DNA of 64,000 nucleotides from the NCBI GenBank assembly GCA_964539025.1, contig CAZIFA010000007.1, forward strand, positions 1-64,000, in the 5' to 3' direction. A model generated the notes under the pieces. That model had not been told where the DNA came from. It searched no databases and worked only from the letters and a program-made list of their open reading frames with translations. Positions 24,851 through 31,626 of the stretch are shown piece by piece (the stretch's first letter is position 1; every line of letters starts with the position of its first letter). The DNA is from Micavibrio_A sp964539025 (GTDB lineage Bacteria; Pseudomonadota; Alphaproteobacteria; Micavibrionales; Micavibrionaceae). Made by a program: the position numbers and the translations under genes.

Positions 24851-25750
24851 ATGAAACTCTCAACTCCCCCGCTCTTAAGGCCCGGTGATACGGTCGGCAT
24901 CATGGCCCCATCGTCCCGCATTGCGGATGTCGATACCGATGCTGCGCAGGCTTTTATCGAAGCTCGCGGGTTCAAAGTTTTCATCCATCCGCAAACGCGC
25001 CTTCGTTCGGGCAGCCAACACACAACACAGTATGCAGGCACGGTGCAGGAAAAGGTCGATGCGTTGCACGACCTCGCCCGCGACCCGAACATCAAGGCCG
25101 TGTTCTTCGCCACGGGCGGCCAGCGCGCCATCACTCTTTTGGATAAGATCAATTACAAACTCATCGCCGCGAACCCGAAAATCTATCACGGGTTTTCAGA
25201 TCATACGGTGCTGCTCAACGCCATCACGGCGAAAACGGGTCTTGTCACCTATCACGGCCCTACCTTCAAGCGTATGCCGATAAGCACGGAAATAGATTTC
25301 AATCTACGCCTGCTTCAGGGGTTGGAAAAATCCATTCCGCTCGGCAACGCGCGATATTTAAAACCCGGCAAGGCCACGGGCATTCTGGTCGGCGGGAATT
25401 TAAGCGCGTTTCGCGCACTGGCTGAACGCGACCTTCCCAATATGAAAGGCGCAATTTTGTTTTTGGAGGAAATCAGGGAAGAATATTCGAGCGTGGATCG
25501 TCACCTTTGGGCCATGCGCCTGAACGGCCTGCTGGGCAAAGTCGGCGCGATCATCTTCGGCCAGTTCACGGATATGCAGGACACTGGCACGCCGTTCGGC
25601 ATGACCATGGAAGATATAGTGCGCGAACACACCGAAGGGCTGAATATTCCCATCGTGATAGACGCGCCGTTCGGTCATGTGCCGGGACTGCACACATATC
25701 CTATCGGCCAGACAGTGACGCTGGATAACAATCGACTGATCCTTAAATAA
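24851..25750 (+). CDS. LD-carboxypeptidase, peptidase family S66
   Basis: A 299-aa serine peptidase that removes the terminal D-Ala from murein tetrapeptides during peptidoglycan recycling (LdcA), or cleaves related amide bonds (MccF type). Visible are N-terminal LLRPGDTVGIMAPSSR, the nucleophile Ser in YHGFSDHTVLLNAI, the catalytic Glu in LFLEEIREEYSSVDRHLW and the His in APFGHVPGLHTYPIG. The length and Ser-Glu-His order fit S66. Monocistronic; LdcA and MccF cannot be told apart without comparison. Confidence 0.9.
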   Translation: MKLSTPPLLRPGDTVGIMAPSSRIADVDTDAAQAFIEARGFKVFIHPQTRLRSGSQHTTQYAGTVQEKVDALHDLARDPNIKAVFFATGGQRAITLLDKINYKLIAANPKIYHGFSDHTVLLNAITAKTGLVTYHGPTFKRMPISTEIDFNLRLLQGLEKSIPLGNARYLKPGKATGILVGGNLSAFRALAERDLPNMKGAILFLEEIREEYSSVDRHLWAMRLNGLLGKVGAIIFGQFTDMQDTGTPFGMTMEDIVREHTEGLNIPIVIDAPFGHVPGLHTYPIGQTVTLDNNRLILK

Positions 25751-25753
25751 CGA

Positions 25754-26017
25754 CTAATGCACGCTTTTGCCGAATTGAAACGGCGGCGATATCGCTATCC
25801 CTGACGCATCCATCACCGCATAATTAAACACAGGCGCCAGCATCATATATGTGTGGCAATGCAGCCGCGCATAAAATCCCCACCCGCCATAGGGCAGATC
25901 GATAATGTGCTTAAACCAACTATTGGTGGGATTTTTGTGGGTGTAGGGCGAACGGCTACACACCGTTTGTGTTAAACTCGGTTTTCCCTCATGTCCAAAA
26001 ATAAACGATGAACGCAT
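25754..26017 (-). CDS. Small orphan protein (87 aa), tentative
   Basis: Begins MRSSFIFGHEGKPSLTQTVC. A GGAG ribosome site lies eight bases before the ATG. It is Tyr/Trp/His rich (PYGGWGFYARLHCHTYMML) with three cysteines. It converges with the S66 peptidase gene, leaving only three bases. No family recognised. It could be a real lineage-specific gene or a chance frame. Confidence 0.45.
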   Translation of the reverse strand: MRSSFIFGHEGKPSLTQTVCSRSPYTHKNPTNSWFKHIIDLPYGGWGFYARLHCHTYMMLAPVFNYAVMDASGIAISPPFQFGKSVH

Positions 26018-26074
26018 GGCATGACTCCGTTTGATAATGATATAATTTGGAAGCTTGAAAAAACAAGCGACCGC

Positions 26075-26281
26075 TCAGTGAATACTCAGACTTGTCTGAA
26101 ACGGAGATTTTGGAATCGCTTTGCCGAACAAAGTGATTTCCAGAAGGATTTTTTTATGATCTTCGGGAATTTCCCGCGCGGCTTTCAGGCGTTCTTGCAT
26201 CCGGCGGACCGCGTCCGTGCGCCCCTGCTCCATCGCCCTTTTTAGAATACTTTTAGCCAAATCGCGGTTTCTACCGTCCAT
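26075..26281 (-). CDS. Small helical protein (68 aa), tentative
   Basis: Begins MDGRNRDLAKSILKRAMEQG. It is mostly amphipathic helix, with many Arg/Lys/Glu. The ribosome site is poorly spaced (AAGG immediately before the ATG), which lowers confidence. The composition looks more protein-like than the overlapping frame on the plus strand. Confidence 0.4.
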   Translation of the reverse strand: MDGRNRDLAKSILKRAMEQGRTDAVRRMQERLKAAREIPEDHKKILLEITLFGKAIPKSPFQTSLSIH

Positions 26282-26402
26282 CCTTAACAGTTTATTGACA
26301 AAATATTAATGAAAGACTAATACAACGCCCATCCCGGACAAAATCTATAAAAAATTACAGGCGGTGTGCCTGATACCGGGGTCAGAAATTGGAAGTTTTT
26401 TA

Positions 26403-26912
26403 ATGTCTATCCTCTATGCTTTCAGGATGCATGTTCCTGATATAAATCAACTCAAGGCCTTCTTGTATGAAACATTTGTGGGCGTCAGCACGCGCCATGA
26501 AAGCGACGCGGAAAAGAAGGCCCGTGAAACGCTTATCGGCATCAATCATATGGCCGACCATCTCGCGTTCGGTCGTCCCGGCCCCGAAAAAACAAAAACG
26601 GCGGCGATGCTCATTGTAGAATTCGCTATGCACGCACATAAGCTTCCCGAAAAAGAAAAGCTCGCGCAAACCAAAAAGTTTGTGGGGCTTTTGGAAGAAG
26701 CCGGTTTTAAAGCTTATAACCGAGACAACTTCTTCACCGAGATCGCACCGCCTTATATCAAAGGTGCCGACATCGCCCCATACAGACAGGTCGGGCTTGC
26801 CGTGGCTCAATTGAAAGAGAACGCAAAGCTCGAAGGCATGCTCGGCTATGAATTGAGAAGCATATCCGAAGGCGCAAACCCTTCTCCCGGTCCTGCGGCG
26901 AACCGTAGCTGA
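26403..26912 (+). CDS. Orphan protein, member 1 of a four-gene tandem family
   Basis: A 169-aa protein. The start MSILYAFRMHVPDI at 26403 has GGAAG upstream. The core, from about residue 55, reads KTKTAAMLIVEFAMHAHKLP...FVGLLEEAGFKAYNRDNF and ends with VGLAVAQLKENAKL. The same A-x-x-I-x-x-F-x-x-H-x-x-x-L-P and L-x-x-A/S-G-F/L-x-x-Y pattern, ending in an amphipathic Q-L helix, recurs in the next three genes. It is soluble and alpha-helical by composition. No known family. The genes differ enough to suggest old duplications. Confidence 0.65.
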   Translation: MSILYAFRMHVPDINQLKAFLYETFVGVSTRHESDAEKKARETLIGINHMADHLAFGRPGPEKTKTAAMLIVEFAMHAHKLPEKEKLAQTKKFVGLLEEAGFKAYNRDNFFTEIAPPYIKGADIAPYRQVGLAVAQLKENAKLEGMLGYELRSISEGANPSPGPAANRS

Positions 26913-26947
26913 CAATAAACCTCTTACACTTCAATTTGTCGTAATTA

Positions 26948-26976
26948 TTGACAGCTCGCCGCTACCCTGCTATGGC
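26948..26976 (+). promoter_or_regulatory. Sigma-70-like promoter for a leaderless gene
   Basis: TTGACA (26948-26953), 17 bases, then TATGGC (26971-26976). Transcription would start about seven bases on, at or next to the ATG at 26984, which has no ribosome site. Confidence 0.5.
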
Positions 26977-26983
26977 CTTTTCC

Positions 26984-27508
26984 ATGGGTAATTCTGCGAC
27001 CGCCATTAAAAACAAAAAATCACCTGACGGCGACGACAACGTCGTCCGCGGTGTTTTCGGCACACAGGCAGCACCGCAACAGGCCGTAAACGGCATCAAA
27101 GCCCGCGCAGATGCATTATCAAACATCCGTAAATTTGAAACATTGGCGCACTGCCCGCTCAAAACAAAGACCATCGCTCACGCCATAGTTCAATTCGTCG
27201 ACCACTGCGGCAGGCTACCCGATGTCATCAAGACGACTGAAATCCAAAAACTCCTGACCGCCCTCGAAAGCACCGGTTTCAAGCCATACACATATCAAGC
27301 CAGCGCTGAATTTCATGAAGCCCCTGCAGACCCAAATCCCACACGCCATAGGCTGAACCAGACAGCCGTGACGATCGGTTTGGCCATGGACCAATTGGCC
27401 CGCAATAACAAGATCGGCGATAACATCAAACACGTCCTTGACGACATCGCCGCCGATGGCATCCGCTATGCCACCCGTGAACGCTGCGGACCCGGCGGCG
27501 GCCACTAA
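26984..27508 (+). CDS. Orphan protein, member 2 of the tandem family
   Basis: A 174-aa protein starting MGNSATAIKNKKSPDGDD. The ATG at 26984 was chosen because a TTGACA-17-TATGGC promoter predicts its transcript start there; the earlier TTG (26948) lies in the -35 box. The core is KTKTIAHAIVQFVDHCGRLP...KLLTALESTGFKPYTYQ and QTAVTIGLAMDQLARNNKI, matching member 1 in order and spacing. The N-terminal 35 residues are basic and probably disordered; the C-terminus ends GPGGGH. Function unknown. Confidence 0.65.
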   Translation: MGNSATAIKNKKSPDGDDNVVRGVFGTQAAPQQAVNGIKARADALSNIRKFETLAHCPLKTKTIAHAIVQFVDHCGRLPDVIKTTEIQKLLTALESTGFKPYTYQASAEFHEAPADPNPTRHRLNQTAVTIGLAMDQLARNNKIGDNIKHVLDDIAADGIRYATRERCGPGGGH

Positions 27509-27529
27509 CCGACAAACCCCTTTATTGCT

Positions 27530-27558
27530 TTGACACCATAATATCCGGCTTATATGGT
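27530..27558 (+). promoter_or_regulatory. Sigma-70-like promoter for a leaderless gene, second copy
   Basis: TTGACA (27530-27535), 17 bases, then TATGGT (27553-27558). The predicted start is about base 27565, the A of the ATG. AAACCCCTTTATT (27513-27525) lies just upstream and recurs in this array. Confidence 0.55.
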
Positions 27559-27564
27559 TCGGAT

Positions 27565-28008
27565 ATGATTCAGAGTAGTATTCTTCCCAGAATTGGGCAC
27601 GATCTGCGAGTGTTGTTCATCGGTGAGACCAATGCAGAAATTTTGGCACGCCAACATGCGGAACGCCGGAAGCAAGCGCTTGTCATGATAGATAAAAGCC
27701 TATGCGCCGATGTATATTCCGACCATCACTCAGTTAGGATAGCTGCTGGCGCGACAGCGCAGTTTTTGAATAGTTGTTATTCCCTTCCGCACGAAGAACT
27801 GGAATCGGAAACAGATACGCTTGCCGCATCGCTCGAAAAAGCCGGTCTGCTCAAAGACAATGCGGAAGGCATGATATTCAAGCTTGTCATCGACAGCCTC
27901 AGGACAGAACATACAACCCATGGCCTCAAATTCGATAATCGCTGGACAGACAGGCTTAAAATTATTGCGAGCACCGGCCATGCGCCCAACTACCCTCTTA
28001 CGCCCTGA
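27565..28008 (+). CDS. Orphan protein, member 3 of the tandem family
   Basis: A 147-aa protein beginning MIQSSILPRIGHDLRVLFIG. No ribosome site precedes the ATG; the promoter at 27530 would give a leaderless transcript. The conserved core is RIAAGATAQFLNSCYSLP...LAASLEKAGLLKD, shorter than in members 1 and 2 and followed by a different C-terminus. It carries two cysteines. Related to its neighbours by pattern rather than by high identity; function unknown. Confidence 0.62.
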   Translation: MIQSSILPRIGHDLRVLFIGETNAEILARQHAERRKQALVMIDKSLCADVYSDHHSVRIAAGATAQFLNSCYSLPHEELESETDTLAASLEKAGLLKDNAEGMIFKLVIDSLRTEHTTHGLKFDNRWTDRLKIIASTGHAPNYPLTP

Positions 28009-28087
28009 CGTAAACAAACCCCTTTATTTCCAAGCCTTTGCCGCAAGAAGATAGACATTAACGGACTTTTGTGGTCCATTATGTCTT

Positions 28088-28516
28088 ATGGGAATCATTA
28101 TTGATACGGTTATTAAAGTCGGCAAAGGATTCTCCAATGCCGTTGCATATGTCCACCTCAACGAAGATCCGGTTACTAAGGGCCTTCGATTGCTAAAAAT
28201 GCCCCAAGACCCGCAAAAAACGGCCATGACATTACGCGGTATTATCCGCCACCTTGGCTGGCTTGATGACAAGGGTGCGAGACAGGCGAAAATCGGCGAA
28301 GTCGTGGATGCTATGCACGAACTCGGCTACGTACCCTCTGCTCATCCGGATATTGGCGGTCTTAAACATGACTGGTCGGACTCAACGTTTAAAACCGTAA
28401 TCCAACACGCATTGCATCAATTAAAACAGGACGGAACAGTTAGTCTGGCAACGCTGCGTTTCATGCCCGGCGGGCTCATAAGCCAATCCGAAATGAACTC
28501 TCCGATGGTTCGTTAA
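28088..28516 (+). CDS. Orphan protein, member 4 of the tandem family
   Basis: A 142-aa protein beginning MGIIIDTVIKVGKGFSNAVA. The core is KTAMTLRGIIRHLGWLD...KIGEVVDAMHELGYVPSAHP, then FKTVIQHALHQLKQDGTV, parallel to members 1-3. No ribosome site is visible upstream; a weak TAGACA...CATTAT promoter could again place the transcript start near the ATG. It has no cysteines or membrane segments. It is followed by a TAACCTCTTTATT motif like those after the other members. Confidence 0.62.
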   Translation: MGIIIDTVIKVGKGFSNAVAYVHLNEDPVTKGLRLLKMPQDPQKTAMTLRGIIRHLGWLDDKGARQAKIGEVVDAMHELGYVPSAHPDIGGLKHDWSDSTFKTVIQHALHQLKQDGTVSLATLRFMPGGLISQSEMNSPMVR

Positions 28517-28564
28517 ACAATAACCTCTTTATTTTCATCCTCTTCCCGCGATATATAAACTCCC

Positions 28565-28903
28565 ATGACCTTTGTCGTGACCGATGTCTGTATCGCCTGT
28601 AAATACACCGATTGCGTGGAAGTGTGCCCGGTCGACTGTTTTTATGAAGGCGAGAACATGCTGGTCATCAACCCGGACGAATGCATCGATTGCGGCGTGT
28701 GCGAACCCGAATGCCCGATAGAAGCCATCGTCCCCGATATTGATCCCCGGGCGGAGAAATTCCTCGCCCTGAACCGTGAATATTCGCAAAAATGGCCGGT
28801 TATCACCCGGATCAAGCCCGCACCGCCAAATGCCGACGAAATGAAGGATATAAAAGGCAAGCTTGAGACGCATTTCAGCCCCAACCCCGGCGAAGGCGAT
28901 TGA
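28565..28903 (+). CDS. fdxA: FdxA-type ferredoxin
   Basis: A 112-aa bacterial ferredoxin that carries electrons on Fe-S clusters. The N-terminal cysteine set is CIACKYTDCVEVCPVDCF; the second is CIDCGVCEPECP, consistent with a 3Fe-4S/4Fe-4S or 7Fe type, followed by the long C-terminal extension typical of FdxA. It is separated from carD by a small gene and repeats; fdxA-carD adjacency is common in alphaproteobacteria. No ribosome site precedes the ATG, and a TATATA box sits about seven bases before it. Confidence 0.95.
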   Translation: MTFVVTDVCIACKYTDCVEVCPVDCFYEGENMLVINPDECIDCGVCEPECPIEAIVPDIDPRAEKFLALNREYSQKWPVITRIKPAPPNADEMKDIKGKLETHFSPNPGEGD

Positions 28904-29110
28904 ATCGCAAAGACGCGAAGACGCTAAGCTTATCGCGCCCAAAACCCAGCGCAGCAGGCATTCATACAAAAATTAACTACAGGGCACGCAGAGTTCGCAG
29001 AGAATTCCCTGTTTATCTCTGCGCACTCTGTAGTTTAAATAATATTTGAAATGCCTGCGGTGCTGTTTGCATAAGATGAAAAGCTTGGCGTCTTCGCGAC
29101 TTTGCGATGA
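28902..29110. repeat. Large nested palindrome of about 210 bp, family F
   Basis: The outer arms are AATCGCAAAGACGCGAAGAC (28902-) and GTCTTCGCGACTTTGCGAT (-29110). The middle arms contain GCAGGCATT and its partner AATGCCTGC. The inner arms are AACTACAGGGCACGCAGAG and CTCTGCGCACTCTGTAGTT. The three layers are collinear, so the whole block can fold into one long interrupted stem. Confidence 0.8.
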
Positions 29111-29136
29111 TTTTCTCGATAAAAATCAAGTAATTT

Positions 29137-29158
29137 CAACACATTACGATAAATGTTG
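29137..29158. promoter_or_regulatory. 22-bp palindrome, copy 1, operator-like
   Basis: CAACA...TGTTG with the central ATTACGATAA. It is 32 bases upstream of the 59-aa membrane protein start. A copy differing at one base lies at 29530-29551, on the other side of that gene. Confidence 0.5.
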
Positions 29159-29189
29159 TAAATTATTATGGAATAACCTACTGTTCGGC

Positions 29190-29369
29190 ATGCTTAAAGC
29201 AATATTCAATAAAGAACAGATTATAAATGTCGTCTCAGCGGGCTTAGCGTCAGTCATTATGTCCGAGTTGAAGCCTTCTTTTACCGCGGTCGCCTGGGGC
29301 TTGTTCGGTTGTACTGTTGGCGGAAAACTAGCATTGGATATTTATCGCCATTATCGCGGGCCAAAGTAA
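29190..29369 (+). CDS. Small membrane protein (59 aa)
   Basis: Begins MLKAIFNKEQIINVVSAGLA, with hydrophobic stretches around residues 12-24 and 32-46 (FTAVAWGLFGCTVGGKLAL) and a basic C-terminus YRHYRGPK. The ATG at 29190 is preferred over an upstream frame that runs through the big palindrome. It is flanked by two nearly identical 22-bp palindromes. No family recognised; two short membrane helices are likely. Confidence 0.5.
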   Translation: MLKAIFNKEQIINVVSAGLASVIMSELKPSFTAVAWGLFGCTVGGKLALDIYRHYRGPK

Positions 29370-29529
29370 GTTGGACAAAGCAGAGCGGCGAACGCTCCAA
29401 AGCGTAACATCGTCGCTCCATTTATCCGGTATATTCTAACAACTCAATAAAATTATGGCTAATGATGTCGTATTTTTTAAATGAAAATGCCGCACACCTC
29501 TGAGATATACCAATAAAATCCTTTATTAT

Positions 29530-29551
29530 CAACATATTACGATAAATGTTG
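29530..29551. promoter_or_regulatory. 22-bp palindrome, copy 2, operator-like
   Basis: Same sequence as 29137-29158 except for one base. It sits in the roughly 400-bp gap before carD; apart from this the gap is AT-rich and holds no convincing gene. Confidence 0.5.
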
Positions 29552-29778
29552 AAAATTAACACTTTTTTAAGTATATTATTCGCCATGGTTTAACGATATG
29601 CGGTAAGAACCCCGGTCCGGGATGCCCTTCTTTTTGGCTTTCCCCGACCACGGCGTAATTTCTCGTAATAAAATAATAAAATCGTATGCCTGAACATGGA
29701 CAAAGCACGGTACGGATCCCAGATCCAATACCAATATGTTTTGTCTCAATGATAACAATAAGCAAAAGGTGCAAGATT

Positions 29779-30330
29779 ATGGCAACAGCTGACAACGACA
29801 ATTTCAAAAAAGGCGATTACGTGGTTTACCCGGCTCACGGTGTAGGCATGATCGAAGGAATCGAAACCGCTAAAATCGGTGGTATCGATGTGAAATTGTA
29901 CGCAATCAGCTTTGAAAAAGACCGCATGCGCCTGAAGATTCCGGTCTTCAAGGCAAAGACATCCGGCCTTCGTCGCCTCTGCACGACGTCGCGCATGCGC
30001 GACGCGCTGAAAACCCTGCAAGGCAAAGCGCGTATCCGTCGTACGATGTGGTCCCGCCGCGCGCAGGAATATGAAACCAAAATCAATTCCGGCGACCCTA
30101 TCGCGATTGCAGAAGTTCTGCGCGATCTGAAACGCTCGAACGATGAGAGCGAACAGTCCTACTCCGAACGTCAGATTTATCAATCTGCGCTCGAGCGTCT
30201 GGCCCGTGAAGTTGCCGCTGTTGAAAAAATCGACGAGATCAAGGCAACGACCAAGCTGGAAAAACTGATGGGCACGAAGCTGGCCAAAGTTGAAGAGCCA
30301 GCCGCAGCCGCCGACAAAAAGGCCGCCTAA
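29779..30330 (+). CDS. carD: CarD family transcriptional regulator
   Basis: A 183-aa protein that binds RNA polymerase beta through a Tudor-like N-terminal domain (FKKGDYVVYPAHGVGMIEGIE) and stabilises open complexes; the C-terminal helical domain (MWSRRAQEYETKINSGD, RDLKRSNDESEQSYSERQIY) contacts DNA. The ATG at 29779 follows AAGGTG; a longer frame from 29686 has no homology. An acidic/Ala-rich tail ends the protein. It is monocistronic with its own terminator. Confidence 0.95.
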   Translation: MATADNDNFKKGDYVVYPAHGVGMIEGIETAKIGGIDVKLYAISFEKDRMRLKIPVFKAKTSGLRRLCTTSRMRDALKTLQGKARIRRTMWSRRAQEYETKINSGDPIAIAEVLRDLKRSNDESEQSYSERQIYQSALERLAREVAAVEKIDEIKATTKLEKLMGTKLAKVEEPAAAADKKAA

Positions 30331-30364
30331 CAAATTTAAAAAGATCCTACCTAGGGATAAAATT

Positions 30365-30392
30365 CAGGCCGGAGAATCTGGCCTGTTTTTTT
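30365..30392 (+). terminator. Rho-independent terminator of carD
   Basis: CAGGCC GGAGAATCT GGCCTG is followed by seven Ts. Confidence 0.85.
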
Positions 30393-30406
30393 ATGTGCGT
30401 TTTGCC

Positions 30407-30514
30407 GTCATTGCGAGGGAGCCGTAGGCGACGCGGCAATCCGCGCTCTCATTGTCATCCTGAGGGCAACGCCCGAAGGATCTCATGAGATTCTTCGCTT
30501 CGCTCAGAATGACA
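30407..30514. repeat. Composite repeat: family A arm plus family C palindrome
   Basis: GTCATTGCGAGGGAGCCGTA...GGCAATCC (30407-30442) is followed by TGTCATCCTGAGG...CTCAGAATGACA (30453-30514). The same A-then-C order is seen at 31197-31310, on the other side of the LysE gene. Confidence 0.85.
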
Positions 30515-30524
30515 TCTTTATGTA

Positions 30525-31154
30525 TTAAAGCCTCGCAACCGCCAGCTTAACGCCCAGCGCGATAAAGAGTGCGCCGCAGACGCGATCGATCCATTTCGAC
30601 GCGCGCAAAAACGCCGCGCGGATTTTCGGCGTCGTCAAAACCGTCGCAACGATAGAAAACCACAGCATGCACATGACAACGCAGGTTAGCCCGTAAATCA
30701 GCTTCGCACCGAACGCGATATCGGGGCTCAAAATCTGTGTGAACAGCGCGAGGAAGAACAACGTCGCCTTCGGGTTGAACAGATTGGTTATGAAACCAGA
30801 GCGCAGCGCCTTAACCGGCGTCATCGATGCGGCCCCGTTCATGTCCACATTCGCCGGATCATAGCCTTTTGATTTGAGCGCGTGATAGCCTACCCAGAAC
30901 AAATACGCGGCACCTGCCCATTTGATGATGTTGAACAACATCACCGATTGCGCAATGACGACCGCCAATCCGGCCAAACAATATGTTACGTGCACGGCGA
31001 CGCCTAACCCGAAACCGATGGCGGTGAAAATCCCCGCCTTGCGCGATCCCATCACCGAATTGCGCACGGCCATCACGAAATCCGGCCCCGGCGATGCCAC
31101 CGCCACGGAAAACACTGCCACCAACAACAACCAGTTTGAAATGAATGTGTCCAT
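30525..31154 (-). CDS. LysE/RhtB family amino-acid exporter
   Basis: A 209-aa inner-membrane protein with five to six hydrophobic helices. The family start (WLLLVAVFSVAVASPGPDFVMAVRNSV) and the GFGLGVAVHVTYCLAGLAVV segment are diagnostic of the LysE/RhtB superfamily, which exports amino acids such as lysine, homoserine or threonine. The substrate cannot be inferred. It is bracketed on both sides by A+C composite repeats in the same order. Confidence 0.92.
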   Translation of the reverse strand: MDTFISNWLLLVAVFSVAVASPGPDFVMAVRNSVMGSRKAGIFTAIGFGLGVAVHVTYCLAGLAVVIAQSVMLFNIIKWAGAAYLFWVGYHALKSKGYDPANVDMNGAASMTPVKALRSGFITNLFNPKATLFFLALFTQILSPDIAFGAKLIYGLTCVVMCMLWFSIVATVLTTPKIRAAFLRASKWIDRVCGALFIALGVKLAVARL

Positions 31155-31196
31155 GGGTGAACTTTAACGAACCTCTCCCATATTGTCATTCATTTC

Positions 31197-31310
31197 GTCA
31201 TTGCGAGGAGCCGTAGGCGACGCGGCAATCCATCCTCCATGTTGTCATCCTGAGCGCAGCGAAGGATCTCCTGAGATCCTTCAGTCGCTTTCAGCTCCTT
31301 CAGGATGACA
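31197..31310. repeat. Composite repeat: family A arm plus family C palindrome
   Basis: GTCATTGCGAGGAGCCGTAG...GGCAATCC (31197-31232) is followed by TGTCATCCTGAGCGCAGCG...TTCAGGATGACA (31243-31310). Confidence 0.85.
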
Positions 31311-31364
31311 TTAAGAGGATTTTATGTTACGATGCTTCCATCAACACCACATCTGCGCCTGACA

Positions 31365-31500
31365 GTTAATTCTGACCAGAATTAACTTTTTATCGTGGTT
31401 AATTTTGGTCAACTCGTGAAACGTTTCACTACAAAAAATCCCCCTGGGGCTTTTTAAAAATCTGGTTGGCTAACCAAAATTAACTTTTAACTTATCCACA
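31365..31500. promoter_or_regulatory. Cluster of distinct palindromes and a DnaA-box-like 9-mer
   Basis: The gene-free stretch 31311-31626 holds four signals. There is a perfect palindrome GTTAATTCT gacc AGAATTAAC (31365-31386). GTTAATTTTGGT (31398-31409) has its exact inverse ACCAAAATTAAC (31473-31484). A perfect 14-mer GTGAAACGTTTCAC lies at 31416-31429. TTATCCACA lies at 31492-31500. The sequence is AT-rich and unlike the family A-G repeats. It lies upstream of the degenerate phosphatase gene and may control it. Confidence 0.5.
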
Positions 31501-31626
31501 GGCTCATACATAAGCAGTTTCTATTGCTTTCAGACTTTCGCGACTCTCGGTACGATTGTTTTACGATTCTGGGAATTCTTCCCGCGCCCGAAGAGTAAGC
31601 TTCTTTCCAAAACCGTATAGGTCGAA

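Noticed and set aside
26021..26245. Plus-strand frame of 74 codons
   Set aside because: Overlaps two minus-strand candidates with more protein-like composition; no ribosome site.
29556..29807. Minus-strand frame before carD with a plausible-looking end (GESQKEGHPGPGFLPHIVKPWR)
   Set aside because: No ribosome site and no family, and it overlaps the carD start. It might be a gene remnant, but this cannot be supported.
31416..31429. GTGAAACGTTTCAC as a parS site
   Set aside because: The half-sites are in swapped order relative to parS (GTTTCACGTGAAAC), so it is not a ParB consensus.
31492..31500. DnaA-box 9-mer as evidence for an origin of replication
   Set aside because: Only this one and one inside the gene at 4609 were noticed; no box cluster or dnaA/dnaN context, so no origin is called.
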